Assembly: GCF_017104565.1 (NCBI RefSeq)
Contig: NZ_JAAGPD010000001.1
Span: forward strand, 620,001 to 684,000
Direction: 5' to 3'
From: Paraburkholderia sp. Tr-20389
GTDB taxonomy: Bacteria; Pseudomonadota; Gammaproteobacteria; Burkholderiales; Burkholderiaceae
DNA length: 64,000 nucleotides
Made by a program: the position numbers and the translations under genes
In this document: positions 8,775-17,081 of the stretch, piece by piece
Position numbering within the stretch: position 1 is the first letter of the stretch
How the letters are laid out: every line of letters starts with the position of its first letter
Notes under the pieces: generated by a model
The model's input: the letters and a program-made list of their open reading frames with translations, nothing else
What the model was told of the DNA's origin: nothing
The model's database searches: none

Positions 8775-9908
8775 TCAGTCCTCGTACGATGCCAGCGACG
8801 AACATGCGCCGCATTTGCCGCAACCGGCCTTGATATCGGCGGAACGCATCTGCGCGTCGCGCAACATCGCGCCGAGCGGCGCCAGAATCGACTTCATGAA
8901 CTCCGGCGAAGGGGCAGGATGATCTTCGAGCGGCGTGCCGCTGATCGGCACGAACGGCACGACGAACGGATACACGCCGATCTCGATGAGTTCGCGTGAG
9001 ATCGACAGGATCGCCTCCGCCGTATCGCCGAGACCCGCGAGGATGTAGGTGCTGACCTGCCCTTTGCCGAACACGGCGACGGCCGCCCTGAACGCTTCCA
9101 TGTAACGCTCGACGGGCACGCTCGCCTTGCCCGGCATCACGCGCGCGCGCACCTCGGGCGTCACCACTTCGAGATGCATGCCGAGCGTGTCGATGCCGCT
9201 CGCCTTCATGCGCTCGAACCACGCATCGTCGTCGGGCGGTTCGCATTGCGCCTGAATGGGAAGATTGACGGCTGCCTTGATCGCGAACGCGCTTTCGCAC
9301 AGGATCTGCGCGCCGCGATCCGGCGTGGGCGGCGTGCCCGTGGTCAGCACCATGTGCTTCACACCGTCGAGCAACACGGCGGCACGCGCCACTTCCGCAA
9401 GCTGCTCCGGTGTCTTGCGCGCAATCGTGCGCCCCGCCGCGAGCGACTGGCCGATCGCGCAGAACTTGCACGTCTTCTTGCGGCTCTCGTAGCGGATGCA
9501 GGTTTGCAGCACCGTCGTCGCGAGCACATCGGTGCCGTGCAGCGTCGCGATGTGCGAATACGGCACGCCGTCGAGCGTCTGCAACTGCGTGAAGCGCGGC
9601 GCTTTCGGGAAGCTGATGCTGGCAATCGGGATCGTGCCGCGCAGCAGCGCACTCGCGCCGGCTTCGTCAGGCGCGCCTGCGACGAACGGCGAATTCCACG
9701 CGGAACTGGTGTGCACGGGCACCATGATCGTCACGCCGTCCACGGTCACGGCCTTGTGGTCCGACGGCCCTGCGCCGCCGCGCCGGCTTGCGGCACCCGC
9801 ATTCGGGTCGACGAGACGCAAACCGGCCGACTGCAACTCCGTGCGCAGTTCCATCATCTGACGCTGCGTGCGCGGCTCAGCCGGCGACGGATTCATGCTG
9901 GCATTCAT
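8775..9908 (-). CDS. MSMEG_0568-family radical SAM protein with atypical cysteine spacing
   Basis: A 377-residue protein of the MSMEG_0568 radical SAM family, invariant in Nit1C clusters. The candidate cluster-binding cysteines are C137, C147 and C150, a CX9CX2C spacing in place of the classical CX3CX2C. Barrel motifs follow: [12 protein letters not shown] for the SAM region and [14 protein letters not shown] second cysteine group, CGKCGAC, sits near the C-terminus and could hold an auxiliary iron-sulfur cluster. The start has GGAGG in good position and overlaps the nitrilase gene by 32 bases. It is expected to be oxygen-sensitive and to perform a carbon- or nitrogen-centred radical step; the reaction is unknown. 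Confidence 0.93.
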   Translation of the reverse strand: MNASMNPSPAEPRTQRQMMELRTELQSAGLRLVDPNAGAASRRGGAGPSDHKAVTVDGVTIMVPVHTSSAWNSPFVAGAPDEAGASALLRGTIPIASISFPKAPRFTQLQTLDGVPYSHIATLHGTDVLATTVLQTCIRYESRKKTCKFCAIGQSLAAGRTIARKTPEQLAEVARAAVLLDGVKHMVLTTGTPPTPDRGAQILCESAFAIKAAVNLPIQAQCEPPDDDAWFERMKASGIDTLGMHLEVVTPEVRARVMPGKASVPVERYMEAFRAAVAVFGKGQVSTYILAGLGDTAEAILSISRELIEIGVYPFVVPFVPISGTPLEDHPAPSPEFMKSILAPLGAMLRDAQMRSADIKAGCGKCGACSSLASYED

Positions 9909-10899
9909 CCTGGCCTCCCTCCGTGGTGTCGGGCGCGGCGTCCGCGCCGGCACGTTCGAACGACATCGACATCGGCGCAACGGGCGTCGCCGGGCGATCG
10001 TTGATGGCAAGACTCAGCAACTCGGGCCGCGCATAGTGGCCGACCGAGTCCATCATCCGTTTGCGCTTGGTGATCAGCGACATGTCGAGATCCGCGACGA
10101 CCATGCCTTCGCCCTCGCGCAGCGGCTCAGCCAGATGCTGCCCTTCGGGCGACACGATCGCCGTCATGCAGCCGCCGCGCAACGCCTTTTGCAGCTTCGG
10201 GTCCGGCGTCACCGCTTCGATCTGCGCGTCGCTCAGCCAGCCCGTCGAGTTGACGACGAAGCAGCCCGATTCGAGCGCGTGATGACGGATCGTCACTTCG
10301 ATCTGCTCGGCGAAGATGGGACCGACGAGCGAACCTGGAAACTGGCTGCAATGGATTTCTTCGTGCTGCGTCATCAGCGCATAGCGCGCGAGCGGGTTGT
10401 AGTGTTCCCAGCACGCCAGCGCGCCGACGCGCGCGATGCCCGTGTGCGCGACCTTCAGGCCCGCTGCATCGCCCTGGCCCCAGATCATCCGTTCATGAAA
10501 CGTCGGCGTGATCTTGCGACGCTTGAGCACGAGACGCCCGTCGACGTCGAACACGAGTTGCGTGTTGTACAGGCTGCCGTGATCGCGCTCGTTGACGCCG
10601 AGCACGACAACCATCGCATGACGGCGCGCGCGCTCGCTCACGGCCTGCGTGACAGGACCGGGGACAACTACGGCCTGTTCATAGAGGCGCATGTGATCGG
10701 CACCCGACGCGACAGGCGGACGCACGAACGAAAAGTATGGGTAGTACGGTACGAACGTCTCGGGGAAGACGATCAACTGCACGCCTTGCGCCGCCACTTC
10801 GTCGATGGCGGCGCATACCCTGTCGAGCGTGCCGCCGGGTCGCTCGAACTCCGGTGCAATCTGCACCGCGGCTGCACGGATGATTCGCTGGTCGGACAT
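9877..10899 (-). CDS. Nit6803-type nitrilase (Sll0784 family)
   Basis: A 340-residue carbon-nitrogen hydrolase. The catalytic residues Glu47, Lys129 and Cys163, with the helper Glu136, lie at a constant offset of six from Synechocystis Nit6803 (E53, K135, C169, E142), so the active site looks fully intact. The motifs are FPETF, RRKITPT and [11 protein letters not shown]. Nitrilases convert nitriles to carboxylic acids plus ammonia and act as spiral oligomers. The ATG used here begins [13 protein letters not shown]; a GTG nine bases upstream is possible. It follows the MSMEG_0572-type gene by 18 bases. In Pseudomonas fluorescens NCIMB 11764 the orthologous cluster has been linked to assimilation of cyanide nitrogen. 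The physiological nitrile is not established. Confidence 0.95.
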   Translation of the reverse strand: MSDQRIIRAAAVQIAPEFERPGGTLDRVCAAIDEVAAQGVQLIVFPETFVPYYPYFSFVRPPVASGADHMRLYEQAVVVPGPVTQAVSERARRHAMVVVLGVNERDHGSLYNTQLVFDVDGRLVLKRRKITPTFHERMIWGQGDAAGLKVAHTGIARVGALACWEHYNPLARYALMTQHEEIHCSQFPGSLVGPIFAEQIEVTIRHHALESGCFVVNSTGWLSDAQIEAVTPDPKLQKALRGGCMTAIVSPEGQHLAEPLREGEGMVVADLDMSLITKRKRMMDSVGHYARPELLSLAINDRPATPVAPMSMSFERAGADAAPDTTEGGQDECQHESVAG

Positions 10900-10917
10900 G
10901 ATCGGCACCCGGCGCGC

Positions 10918-11400
10918 TCAGACAGTCCACGTGTGGATGATCAGCGCGTTCTCCTTGCGATGGAGCAACTGCAGATCGAGCACATCAAGCGGATTGATCG
11001 GCCGGATGCCTTCGATCAGCGACGCTTCGCCATGACCGTACAGCGCCTGCAACGCAAAGCGGCATGCGTAGACCTTGCCGCCCTCTTCCATGAACTTGAC
11101 CAGTTGCTTGTTGAAGTTCAGATGACCGGGAAAGGCTTCGTCGCCGAGCGTCGGAAAGCCGCGCTGCAGACCGAGCGTGACGCCGGGCCCGTAAAGCAGC
11201 ACCGACGTATCGAAGCCCTTGCGCTGCAGGCGCGTGGCCTGCAGCAGATTCACGAAGCCGATCGAACCTTCGAATGCAACGGTATGAAAGGTGACGAGTG
11301 CTTTCTCGCCGGGCTCGGCCTTGACGTCAGGGAAGACCTTCTCTTCGTAATCGACCAGATAATCGCCTTTCTGATGCATAGGTTGATTGACGGCAGGCAT
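10918..11400 (-). CDS. MSMEG_0572/Sll0783-family protein, first gene of the Nit1C operon
   Basis: A 160-residue soluble protein recognised by its cluster position and by segments such as [22 protein letters not shown] and [21 protein letters not shown]. The second of these resembles the cysteine-bearing loop of DsrE-fold proteins. The ATG is chosen because GGAGAG lies just upstream; a TTG 12 bases earlier has no such support. Synechocystis Sll0783 is strongly induced by nitrogen starvation and affects polyhydroxybutyrate accumulation. The biochemical function is unknown. The gene is preceded by a sigma-54-type promoter, in keeping with nitrogen control. Confidence 0.9.
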   Translation of the reverse strand: MPAVNQPMHQKGDYLVDYEEKVFPDVKAEPGEKALVTFHTVAFEGSIGFVNLLQATRLQRKGFDTSVLLYGPGVTLGLQRGFPTLGDEAFPGHLNFNKQLVKFMEEGGKVYACRFALQALYGHGEASLIEGIRPINPLDVLDLQLLHRKENALIIHTWTV

Positions 11401-11472
11401 TTCACTCTCCAATAAGTCGCGTGATTGATCGGATTGCTCAACGGGACAAGCCCCGATTGGCGTGTCACTTGA

Positions 11473-11489
11473 CGCAACCCGTATGCCAA
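11473..11489 (-). promoter_or_regulatory. Sigma-54 (-24/-12) promoter of the Nit1C operon
   Basis: Read leftward the sequence is TTGGCATACGGGTTGCG. It matches the RpoN consensus TGGCAY-N5-TTGC with the invariant GG and GC exactly ten bases apart. Transcription would start near 11462 and give a leader of about 60 bases before the first ATG. No clear NtrC box was found upstream. Confidence 0.7.
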
Positions 11490-11507
11490 TTTCCGGCGCG
11501 GTTCATG

Positions 11508-11526
11508 CAATCAATTTCCAATCAAT
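11508..11526. promoter_or_regulatory. Direct repeat CAATCAAT-TTC-CAATCAAT, candidate MocR operator
   Basis: Two identical octamers start 11 bases apart, about one helical turn, just upstream of the sigma-54 promoter. MocR regulators such as GabR and PdxR commonly bind direct repeats. Related ATTGAT/GATTG words recur at 11423-11436 and in the palindrome at 11679-11697. Which regulator binds is inferred. Confidence 0.5.
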
Positions 11527-11678
11527 CAAACGGCGATTGTTCGAGCGACCCGAAAATTTCTTTGCGAGCCTTGGCGGGCGCGGCTTTTCAGGGAAAGTGG
11601 ACCGCTGCGCGCGCACCGACTGCGCACAAAGACGCAGCGTCTTTTGCGTGCGGATGGTGCGGCGTACACCGCAAGCGT

Positions 11679-11697
11679 GCATTGATCCAATCAATGC
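11679..11697. promoter_or_regulatory. Perfect palindrome GCATTGAT-CCA-ATCAATGC, candidate operator
   Basis: An 8+3+8 perfect inverted repeat lies in the 407-base divergent region between the Nit1C operon and the MocR gene. It contains the same ATCAAT core as the direct repeat at 11508-11526. Close to the MocR start, bases 11757-11791 hold several further ATTC/CATT repeats. No convincing sigma-70 pair was recognised for the rightward gene. Confidence 0.55.
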
Positions 11698-11807
11698 GAT
11701 CAGGTTTTGAATTGAATGAAAAGCGATTTATTTTTTGCGGAGTTCGCGTGGTACTTTGAATGACGCATTCATTCATTCGCTCATTCATTGGCATCGGGAA
11801 TCACGGC

Positions 11808-13199
11808 ATGGACAGTCTCACGCACCACTGGCTCAGGCGGCTCACCGAGAGCCGCAAACCGGCGTATCTCGTGATACCGGATCTGATCGAAGAAGATCTC
11901 GCGAGCGGACGTCTGCGTCCGCGCGACCGCCTGCCCGGTCTGCGCGATCTGGCGGGTGCCTTGCAACTGAACTACACGACCGTCGCTCGTGCCTACGCGG
12001 AGGCGCGCAAGCGCGGCCTGCTCGATGCGCGCGCGGGCAGCGGCACGTTCGTGCGTGGACGCACGCAGACGCTGCCGCTTGCAGGCGGCAGCAGTGTCGA
12101 GATGTCGATGAACATGCCGCCCGAACCGCCCGAGCTTGCGGCACGGCTGAGAGAATCGTCGGCGCAACTGCTCTCGCAGACGGATCCTTATCGCCTGCTG
12201 CGCTACCAGGATTTCGGCGGCACACCCGACGACCGCGCAGCGGGTCGCGCATGGCTCAAGGAACGCGTACCCGATTGCGAAGACGATACCGTGCTCGTGT
12301 GTCCGGGCATCCATAGCGCGCTCGTTGCCCTCGTCTCGCAACTCGCGAGGCCGGGCGAAACCATTTGCCTCGATACGCTCGCGTATCCAGGCATCAAGGC
12401 CATTGCGTCGCAATTGGGCGTGCGCCTTCAGCCATTGCCGCGCGACGAAGAGGGTCCGCTGCCGCATGCGTTCGAAGCGCTCTGCAAAACGGAAAAGCCC
12501 GGTGCGTTCTATTGCAATCCGACGTTGCAGAATCCGAGCACGCTGACGCTGTCGGTACAGCGGCGCGAAGCGCTGGCCGATATCGCGCTGCGCTACAGCG
12601 TCCCGATCATCGAAGACGATGCGTACGGCTGGCTGCCCGCGAACAAGCCGGTCGCGCTCGCGTCGCTTGCACCTGAACTGACGTGGTACGTGACGGGCTT
12701 TTCGAAAACGTTCGGCGCAGGGCTGCGCGTCGCGTATCTGCGTGCGCCTACGTCGCGACAGACGCAGCGCGTGGCGGGTGCGCTGCGCGCGACGACGGTG
12801 ATGCCGAGTCCCTTCACGGTGATGCTCGCGACACAATGGGTCAACGACGGCACCGCGCATGACATGCTCGATGCGATCCGCAAGGAAGCGAACGCGCGCC
12901 AGTCAATCGCATCACAGGAACTCGCGGACTGGCGTTACGATGCGCAGCCCGACGGGTTTCATCTGTGGTTGCCGATTCCCGCGCAGTGCGACTGGAGCGC
13001 GCCCGACCTCGCGCTGCAACTGCGCAATCAGGGCGTGGGTGCCGTCGCGGGTGCGGCCTTTTCGACGGATGGCAATCCACCCAATACGATCCGCGTGTGC
13101 CTGGGCGGTCCGCAGGACAGAAACGATTGCCGCGACGCGTTGCAACGCGTCGCGGAAACGTTGAACGATCCGCATCATCTGCACATTCCGATGATGTGA
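11808..13199 (+). CDS. MocR-family transcriptional regulator, divergent from the Nit1C operon
   Basis: A 463-residue protein with an N-terminal GntR winged helix (about residues 10-75; SGRLRPRDRLPGLRDLAG, recognition helix NYTTVARAYAEA, wing GSGTFVRG). A class I aminotransferase-like domain follows, with NPTLQNPSTL and the PLP lysine Lys300 in GFSKTFGAG. It is divergent from the operon and paralogous to the truncated regulator at the left window edge. The ATG at 11808 places the helix at the usual distance; an in-frame ATG at 11760 would add 16 residues from repetitive DNA and is less likely. It probably senses PLP with an amino-compound ligand and controls the divergent operon and itself. 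Activation of a sigma-54 promoter would need a separate enhancer-binding protein. Confidence 0.93.
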   Translation: MDSLTHHWLRRLTESRKPAYLVIPDLIEEDLASGRLRPRDRLPGLRDLAGALQLNYTTVARAYAEARKRGLLDARAGSGTFVRGRTQTLPLAGGSSVEMSMNMPPEPPELAARLRESSAQLLSQTDPYRLLRYQDFGGTPDDRAAGRAWLKERVPDCEDDTVLVCPGIHSALVALVSQLARPGETICLDTLAYPGIKAIASQLGVRLQPLPRDEEGPLPHAFEALCKTEKPGAFYCNPTLQNPSTLTLSVQRREALADIALRYSVPIIEDDAYGWLPANKPVALASLAPELTWYVTGFSKTFGAGLRVAYLRAPTSRQTQRVAGALRATTVMPSPFTVMLATQWVNDGTAHDMLDAIRKEANARQSIASQELADWRYDAQPDGFHLWLPIPAQCDWSAPDLALQLRNQGVGAVAGAAFSTDGNPPNTIRVCLGGPQDRNDCRDALQRVAETLNDPHHLHIPMM

Positions 13200-13248
13200 T
13201 CCGCGCTCGCCGCCCGCTTTCAGGCGGACGGCGCGTTACGCCGGCGTA

Positions 13249-13995
13249 TCAGCGCATCCCGCCGCTTGCGACGATCTGTTCGCCAGTCAGCCAGCCCGAG
13301 TCGTCGGACGCGAGGAACACCGCGATCGATGCGATATCGCTCGGCTGACCCACACGGCCCAGCGGTGTCTGACTCACTGCCATCGCTTCGAAGTCGGAGC
13401 CGACGATGCCCGCTTCGTGCGTGCCTTCCGTGATCACGATGCCCGGATTGATCGCATTGACGCGAATCTTCTTCGGTCCCAGTTCGCGCGACAGCACGCC
13501 CGTGATCGCGTCGACGGCGCCCTTCGTGCCGCTGTAGACGGCGCTCGTCGGCGGCGTGATGCTCGTCACCACCGAGCTGATGTTGATGATGCTCGCGCCT
13601 TCGCCAAGGTGCTTGAGGGCGGCTTGCGTCGTCAGCAGCAGGCCTAGCACATTGATGTTGAACTGGCGGTGGAATTGATCTTCGGTGAATTCTTCGATCG
13701 GCGCGAGTTCATAGACGCCTGAATTGTTCACGAGAATGTCGATGCGGCCGTACGTTTCGACGGCCGCACTGATGATGCCCTGTGCATCCGCCGCCTTCGA
13801 TACATCGCCGCCGACCGCGATCGCCTTGCCTTGCGCTGCCGTGATGTCAGCCACGACTGCGTCGGCAGCGGCTTTGCTGCTCGAGTAGTTGACCACCACC
13901 GACGCGCCCTCCGCAGCGAGCGCCTTCGCGATGCCCGCGCCGATGCCCTTGGAAGCACCCGTGACGACAGCGACCTTACCTGCAAGCTTGCTCAT
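13249..13995 (-). CDS. SDR-family oxidoreductase (3-ketoacyl-ACP reductase / glucose dehydrogenase type)
   Basis: A 248-residue classical short-chain dehydrogenase. The cofactor motif TGASKGIG is near residue 12, followed by an NNSG motif in place of NNAG, the catalytic serine in NISSVV, and the catalytic pair in YSGTKGA. The C-terminus has the usual WLTGEQIVASGG. The start is set by GAGGAA upstream of MSKLAGK. It is convergent with the MocR gene and has no operon partner. Such proteins reduce ketones or oxidise alcohols with NAD(P)H; the substrate cannot be assigned. Confidence 0.9.
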   Translation of the reverse strand: MSKLAGKVAVVTGASKGIGAGIAKALAAEGASVVVNYSSSKAAADAVVADITAAQGKAIAVGGDVSKAADAQGIISAAVETYGRIDILVNNSGVYELAPIEEFTEDQFHRQFNINVLGLLLTTQAALKHLGEGASIINISSVVTSITPPTSAVYSGTKGAVDAITGVLSRELGPKKIRVNAINPGIVITEGTHEAGIVGSDFEAMAVSQTPLGRVGQPSDIASIAVFLASDDSGWLTGEQIVASGGMR

Positions 13996-14282
13996 GACCT
14001 GTTTCCTCAATCGATTCGATAACATTGAACGGGACCCGCCGTTACTCGAACAGCCGGCCTGCGATGGAGAGAATGTAGACAGACGATTCGCCGCAATAAA
14101 GCGGCTCAGGGCGAATTGACTTGAAGGATCTGGCGAACAATCGACTGCGGATGGTGCAGAGAGCCGCTCGCGGGGATTCTAGCGGGGAAGATGAATATGC
14201 GCGACGAAGGTCCGCGGCACGCCGATGCGTTCGCGTATCCCTCGCCGCGCGACTGTCGGCGGGCGTGAAGGCGGTGCAATCG

Positions 14283-14978
14283 TCACATCAAAGGCATGAC
14301 GGTCGGATAGCTCAGATGCGCGCGCGCTTCTTTCACGCCTTTCACTTCGAGCGCGGCGACGCAGAGCGCGCGTTCCTCTTCTTCGGACTGGATCACGCCC
14401 CACAGATGCGCCACGCCATCCTTGACGATGACGTTCTCCTTTGCCAACGCCCAGCGCTTGCCGCTCAATGCAGCGACGATCGCCTCGGCGATCTCGCGGT
14501 CGCTGACGGACTGGCCGTCCTGCGTTTGCGCCGGCGCGGCGGCGCTCGCCAGCGCGCGAATCAGGTTGCCGCGTGTGACGATGCCGATCAACGTGCCGCC
14601 GCGCATCACGGGCACGCGTTTGATGCGGCGCGTTTCCATCAGGTCCGCGATGTCGGCGACGGGCATTTGCCAGTCGACGGTCCACACGGACGCGGTCATC
14701 ACATCGGCGACGCTGCGCCCGTGCTCCTTCACGAACGTGCTCGCCAGGTCGCGCGTCGTCGAGAACAGTTCGAGCCAGCGCGAGCGCCTCGTTTCCGTTC
14801 CCGTCTCGACTCTATGCAGCAAATCGCCTTCGCTCACGATACCCACCAGCGCACCGCTTGCGTCGACCACAGGCATACCGCTGATCCCGTTGTCGACCAG
14901 TCGTTTCGCTGCTTCCTGGACGGTCATGTCCGGTTGCGCGCAGATCACGGACGGCGTCATCACATCGATAGCTAACAT
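14283..14978 (-). CDS. CBS-domain pair with C-terminal BON domain
   Basis: A 231-residue protein with two CBS motifs (about residues 1-60 and 85-145; VMTPSVICAQPDMTVQEAA and VMTASVWTVDWQMPVADIA) that bind adenosyl ligands, and a BON domain (about 155-225, VKDGVAHLWGVIQSEEEERA). CBS-BON proteins commonly sit in Burkholderia and DosR-like hypoxia regulons beside universal stress genes. It is divergent from the Usp gene, with an FNR-like box between them. No membrane segment is visible. The 287-base gap to its left holds no gene I can recognise. Confidence 0.9.
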   Translation of the reverse strand: MLAIDVMTPSVICAQPDMTVQEAAKRLVDNGISGMPVVDASGALVGIVSEGDLLHRVETGTETRRSRWLELFSTTRDLASTFVKEHGRSVADVMTASVWTVDWQMPVADIADLMETRRIKRVPVMRGGTLIGIVTRGNLIRALASAAAPAQTQDGQSVSDREIAEAIVAALSGKRWALAKENVIVKDGVAHLWGVIQSEEEERALCVAALEVKGVKEARAHLSYPTVMPLM

Positions 14979-15030
14979 GGTTTTCTCCTTGGCACACTTA
15001 GGTAGTGTCTGCCGCTATCGGAGAAACGGC

Positions 15031-15044
15031 TTGATTGAAGTCAA
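15031..15044. promoter_or_regulatory. FNR-type box TTGATTGAAGTCAA
   Basis: The site matches TTGAT-N4-ATCAA with one mismatch. It lies in the 209-base divergent region between the CBS-BON gene and the universal stress gene and could serve either. Confidence 0.6.
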
Positions 15045-15187
15045 GCGGATTCAAGCGGGATTCAAGCGAGGGACAGGCCACGTTCCCGCGCGACCCGTTG
15101 ACGATAGTCAGTCTGGCGAGCGCAACGGCGAGCACAATGACCCGATAAACGTGCGAATAACCCTTTGCACGAATCGCGGAGGAGATC

Positions 15188-16144
15188 ATGGCCAATCCAG
15201 TCGATGTGGAACGCAATGCCGTCGGCGCATTCCAGCGTGTGCTGCTGGCTGTCGACGGCAGCGAAGCGAGCCTGCACGCTGCTCAATACACGAACGCGCT
15301 TTTCAACGGGCGTGCAGCCATCGCCGTCGTATCCGTCGTGCAGAATCCGCGCACGCTGTTTCCGCTCGGCGCGACGACCCAGGCGTTCCTGAATGCCGCG
15401 CGCGACGAACTGCTCAGCGACGCGCGCGCCGCGCTGCAACGAATCGAATCGGTGTTTTCGGGCGCCGCACTCGAAACCGACGTGATCGATCTGTCCAGGC
15501 GCGACGGCGACACGGTTCACGCGCTGCTCGACACGGCGGCACACTGGCAAGCCGATCTGCTCGTAATGGGCGCACGGCATCATCACGGGCTGCTGCGCTG
15601 GGTCGAGGGCGCCGTGTCCGAGCCCGTCACGCGGCGCGCGGACAGCTCGCTGCTGCTCGTGCCGGAAAACAGCCGCGCCCGCACGGACGCGCCGCCGCAG
15701 CGCATCCTGTTCGCGCTCGACGGCAGCGCGCATTCGCTCGGCGCGCTGCGCATCGGTATTCAGCTTGCGTCGGCGCAGACACAACTGCGCGCGATCTACG
15801 TCGTCGATCGAGCCGTGCATCTGTTCGATATCGCGCCCGTCGACATGCTCGAAGGCGGATTCCTCGAAGAAGGACGCGTGACGCTCGATCTGGCCGAACG
15901 CATCTTCACCAGCGAGGGATATTCCGCTGAAACGGCAATCGTCGAAACGCACAGAACGGGCGACGACGTGCCCCATGCGATCGTGCGCGACGCAGAGCAA
16001 TGGAACGCCGACCTGCTCGTCGTCGGCACGCATGGACGGCGCGGCATCGCGCGCTGGTTCCTCGGCAGCGTGGCGTCGCGCACGCTGCGGCTCGCCGATA
16101 CGCCCGTTCTGCTGGTGCGCGTGCCCGAACTCACGCAGTCATGA
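15188..16144 (+). CDS. Universal stress protein, tandem UspA domains
   Basis: A 318-residue protein with two Usp domains, about residues 17-160 and 172-312. The second ends in the complete ATP-binding signature G-x2-G-x9-G-S (GTHGRRGIARWFLGS). The first has GARHHHGLLRWVEGAVS, a weaker version. GGAGGAG precedes the ATG. Usp proteins of this kind support survival of anoxia and stationary phase, often through ATP binding. It heads the rightward arm of the FNR-linked stress island. Confidence 0.93.
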   Translation: MANPVDVERNAVGAFQRVLLAVDGSEASLHAAQYTNALFNGRAAIAVVSVVQNPRTLFPLGATTQAFLNAARDELLSDARAALQRIESVFSGAALETDVIDLSRRDGDTVHALLDTAAHWQADLLVMGARHHHGLLRWVEGAVSEPVTRRADSSLLLVPENSRARTDAPPQRILFALDGSAHSLGALRIGIQLASAQTQLRAIYVVDRAVHLFDIAPVDMLEGGFLEEGRVTLDLAERIFTSEGYSAETAIVETHRTGDDVPHAIVRDAEQWNADLLVVGTHGRRGIARWFLGSVASRTLRLADTPVLLVRVPELTQS

Positions 16145-16184
16145 GCCGCGCCACTGCACCTGGCGAACCACGCTTCCGGCGCGC

Positions 16185-16198
16185 TTGATCTGTATCAA
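16185..16198. promoter_or_regulatory. Perfect FNR box TTGATCTGTATCAA
   Basis: An exact match to TTGAT-N4-ATCAA, 72 bases upstream of the first likely ATG of the nitroreductase-like gene. Confidence 0.75.
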
Positions 16199-16269
16199 TC
16201 CGCGCCGTGCGAAGCATGGGACGATGGACCTACGTTATCCCGGAGGTCCGCAAGCGGAAGACACCTTCC

Positions 16270-16986
16270 ATGCACGGACGGCTCGCCATGACCAAACCTC
16301 TTTTCCGCATCGGCGCCGCGCTGCTCCATACGCCCGCGCCGCGTCCCGTCGAAGGCACGCCCGTTCCGTATATCGGCTTTGCGCCCGCTCATCGCACGGG
16401 CGGCATGCCCTTGCTCGACGCGCTCGCCGCGCGGCAAACCTCGCGCGAATTCGCCGATACGCCGCTCGATCACGACACGCTCGGCGATCTGCTTTGGGCC
16501 GCCGACGGCATCAACCGGACTTCCGAAGGCGGCCGCACCGCGCCGTCGGCGCTCGGCGGCTATGAAATCGACATTTACGTGCTGCTGGCGAGCGGCGCGT
16601 ATCGCTATGACGCTGCCGCGCATGCACTTTCGCTCGTCGCATCCGCCGACCTGCGCGCGATGACCGGCTATCAGGAGTTTCTCGGCCACGCACCCGTCAA
16701 TCTCGTCTACGTCGCGGATCTCACGCGCATGCACGACATTCCGCATGCGCAGCGCGAAGCGTTTGCATCGGCGAGTGCGGGCGCGATCTTGCAGAACGTG
16801 TACCTGTACTGCGCATCGACGGGTCTTGCGGCCGCCGCGCGCGGCTGGATGAACCGGACGGCGCTCGCCGTCAATCTGAAGCTGCCCGTGGGATCGATGG
16901 CGCTGCTCGCGCAGACGGTCGGGCATTTCGCGGGGAGACGCGCGCATCGTCCGACGGATGAAGACTTTGCGACGACGGCATGTTGA
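16270..16986 (+). CDS. Nitroreductase-family (SagB-type) FMN oxidoreductase
   Basis: About 238 residues, recognised by the FMN-binding N-terminal block PLLDALAARQTSREFADTPL and the later GAILQNVYLYCASTGLAAAARGWM typical of SagB/ThcOx-type nitroreductases. The start is uncertain: ATG at 16270 (MHGRLAM, with GGAAGA upstream) or at 16288 (MTKPLFR). A perfect FNR box upstream points to induction at low oxygen. It probably works as an FMN-dependent reductase; no ribosomal peptide precursor or other Sag gene is present, so peptide-cyclodehydration partnership is unlikely. Confidence 0.86.
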   Translation: MHGRLAMTKPLFRIGAALLHTPAPRPVEGTPVPYIGFAPAHRTGGMPLLDALAARQTSREFADTPLDHDTLGDLLWAADGINRTSEGGRTAPSALGGYEIDIYVLLASGAYRYDAAAHALSLVASADLRAMTGYQEFLGHAPVNLVYVADLTRMHDIPHAQREAFASASAGAILQNVYLYCASTGLAAAARGWMNRTALAVNLKLPVGSMALLAQTVGHFAGRRAHRPTDEDFATTAC

Positions 16987-17081
16987 TGCCGTCGTCGACG
17001 CGTGATCAGTACGACGCGCCGCTCATCGAAGTCGAGCGGCGCGGTCCATAACTACTCACCGCGCTGCGTCAGCGCATCGAA

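Noticed and set aside
11656-11670. GGTG-N7-CACC inverted repeat as an NtrC enhancer for the sigma-54 promoter
   Set aside because: NtrC sites have the opposite polarity (GCACC...GGTGC); the match is only four bases per arm.
16270-16986. SagB-type enzyme of a ribosomal peptide cluster
   Set aside because: No precursor peptide, cyclodehydratase or transporter nearby; the setting is an FNR-linked stress island.
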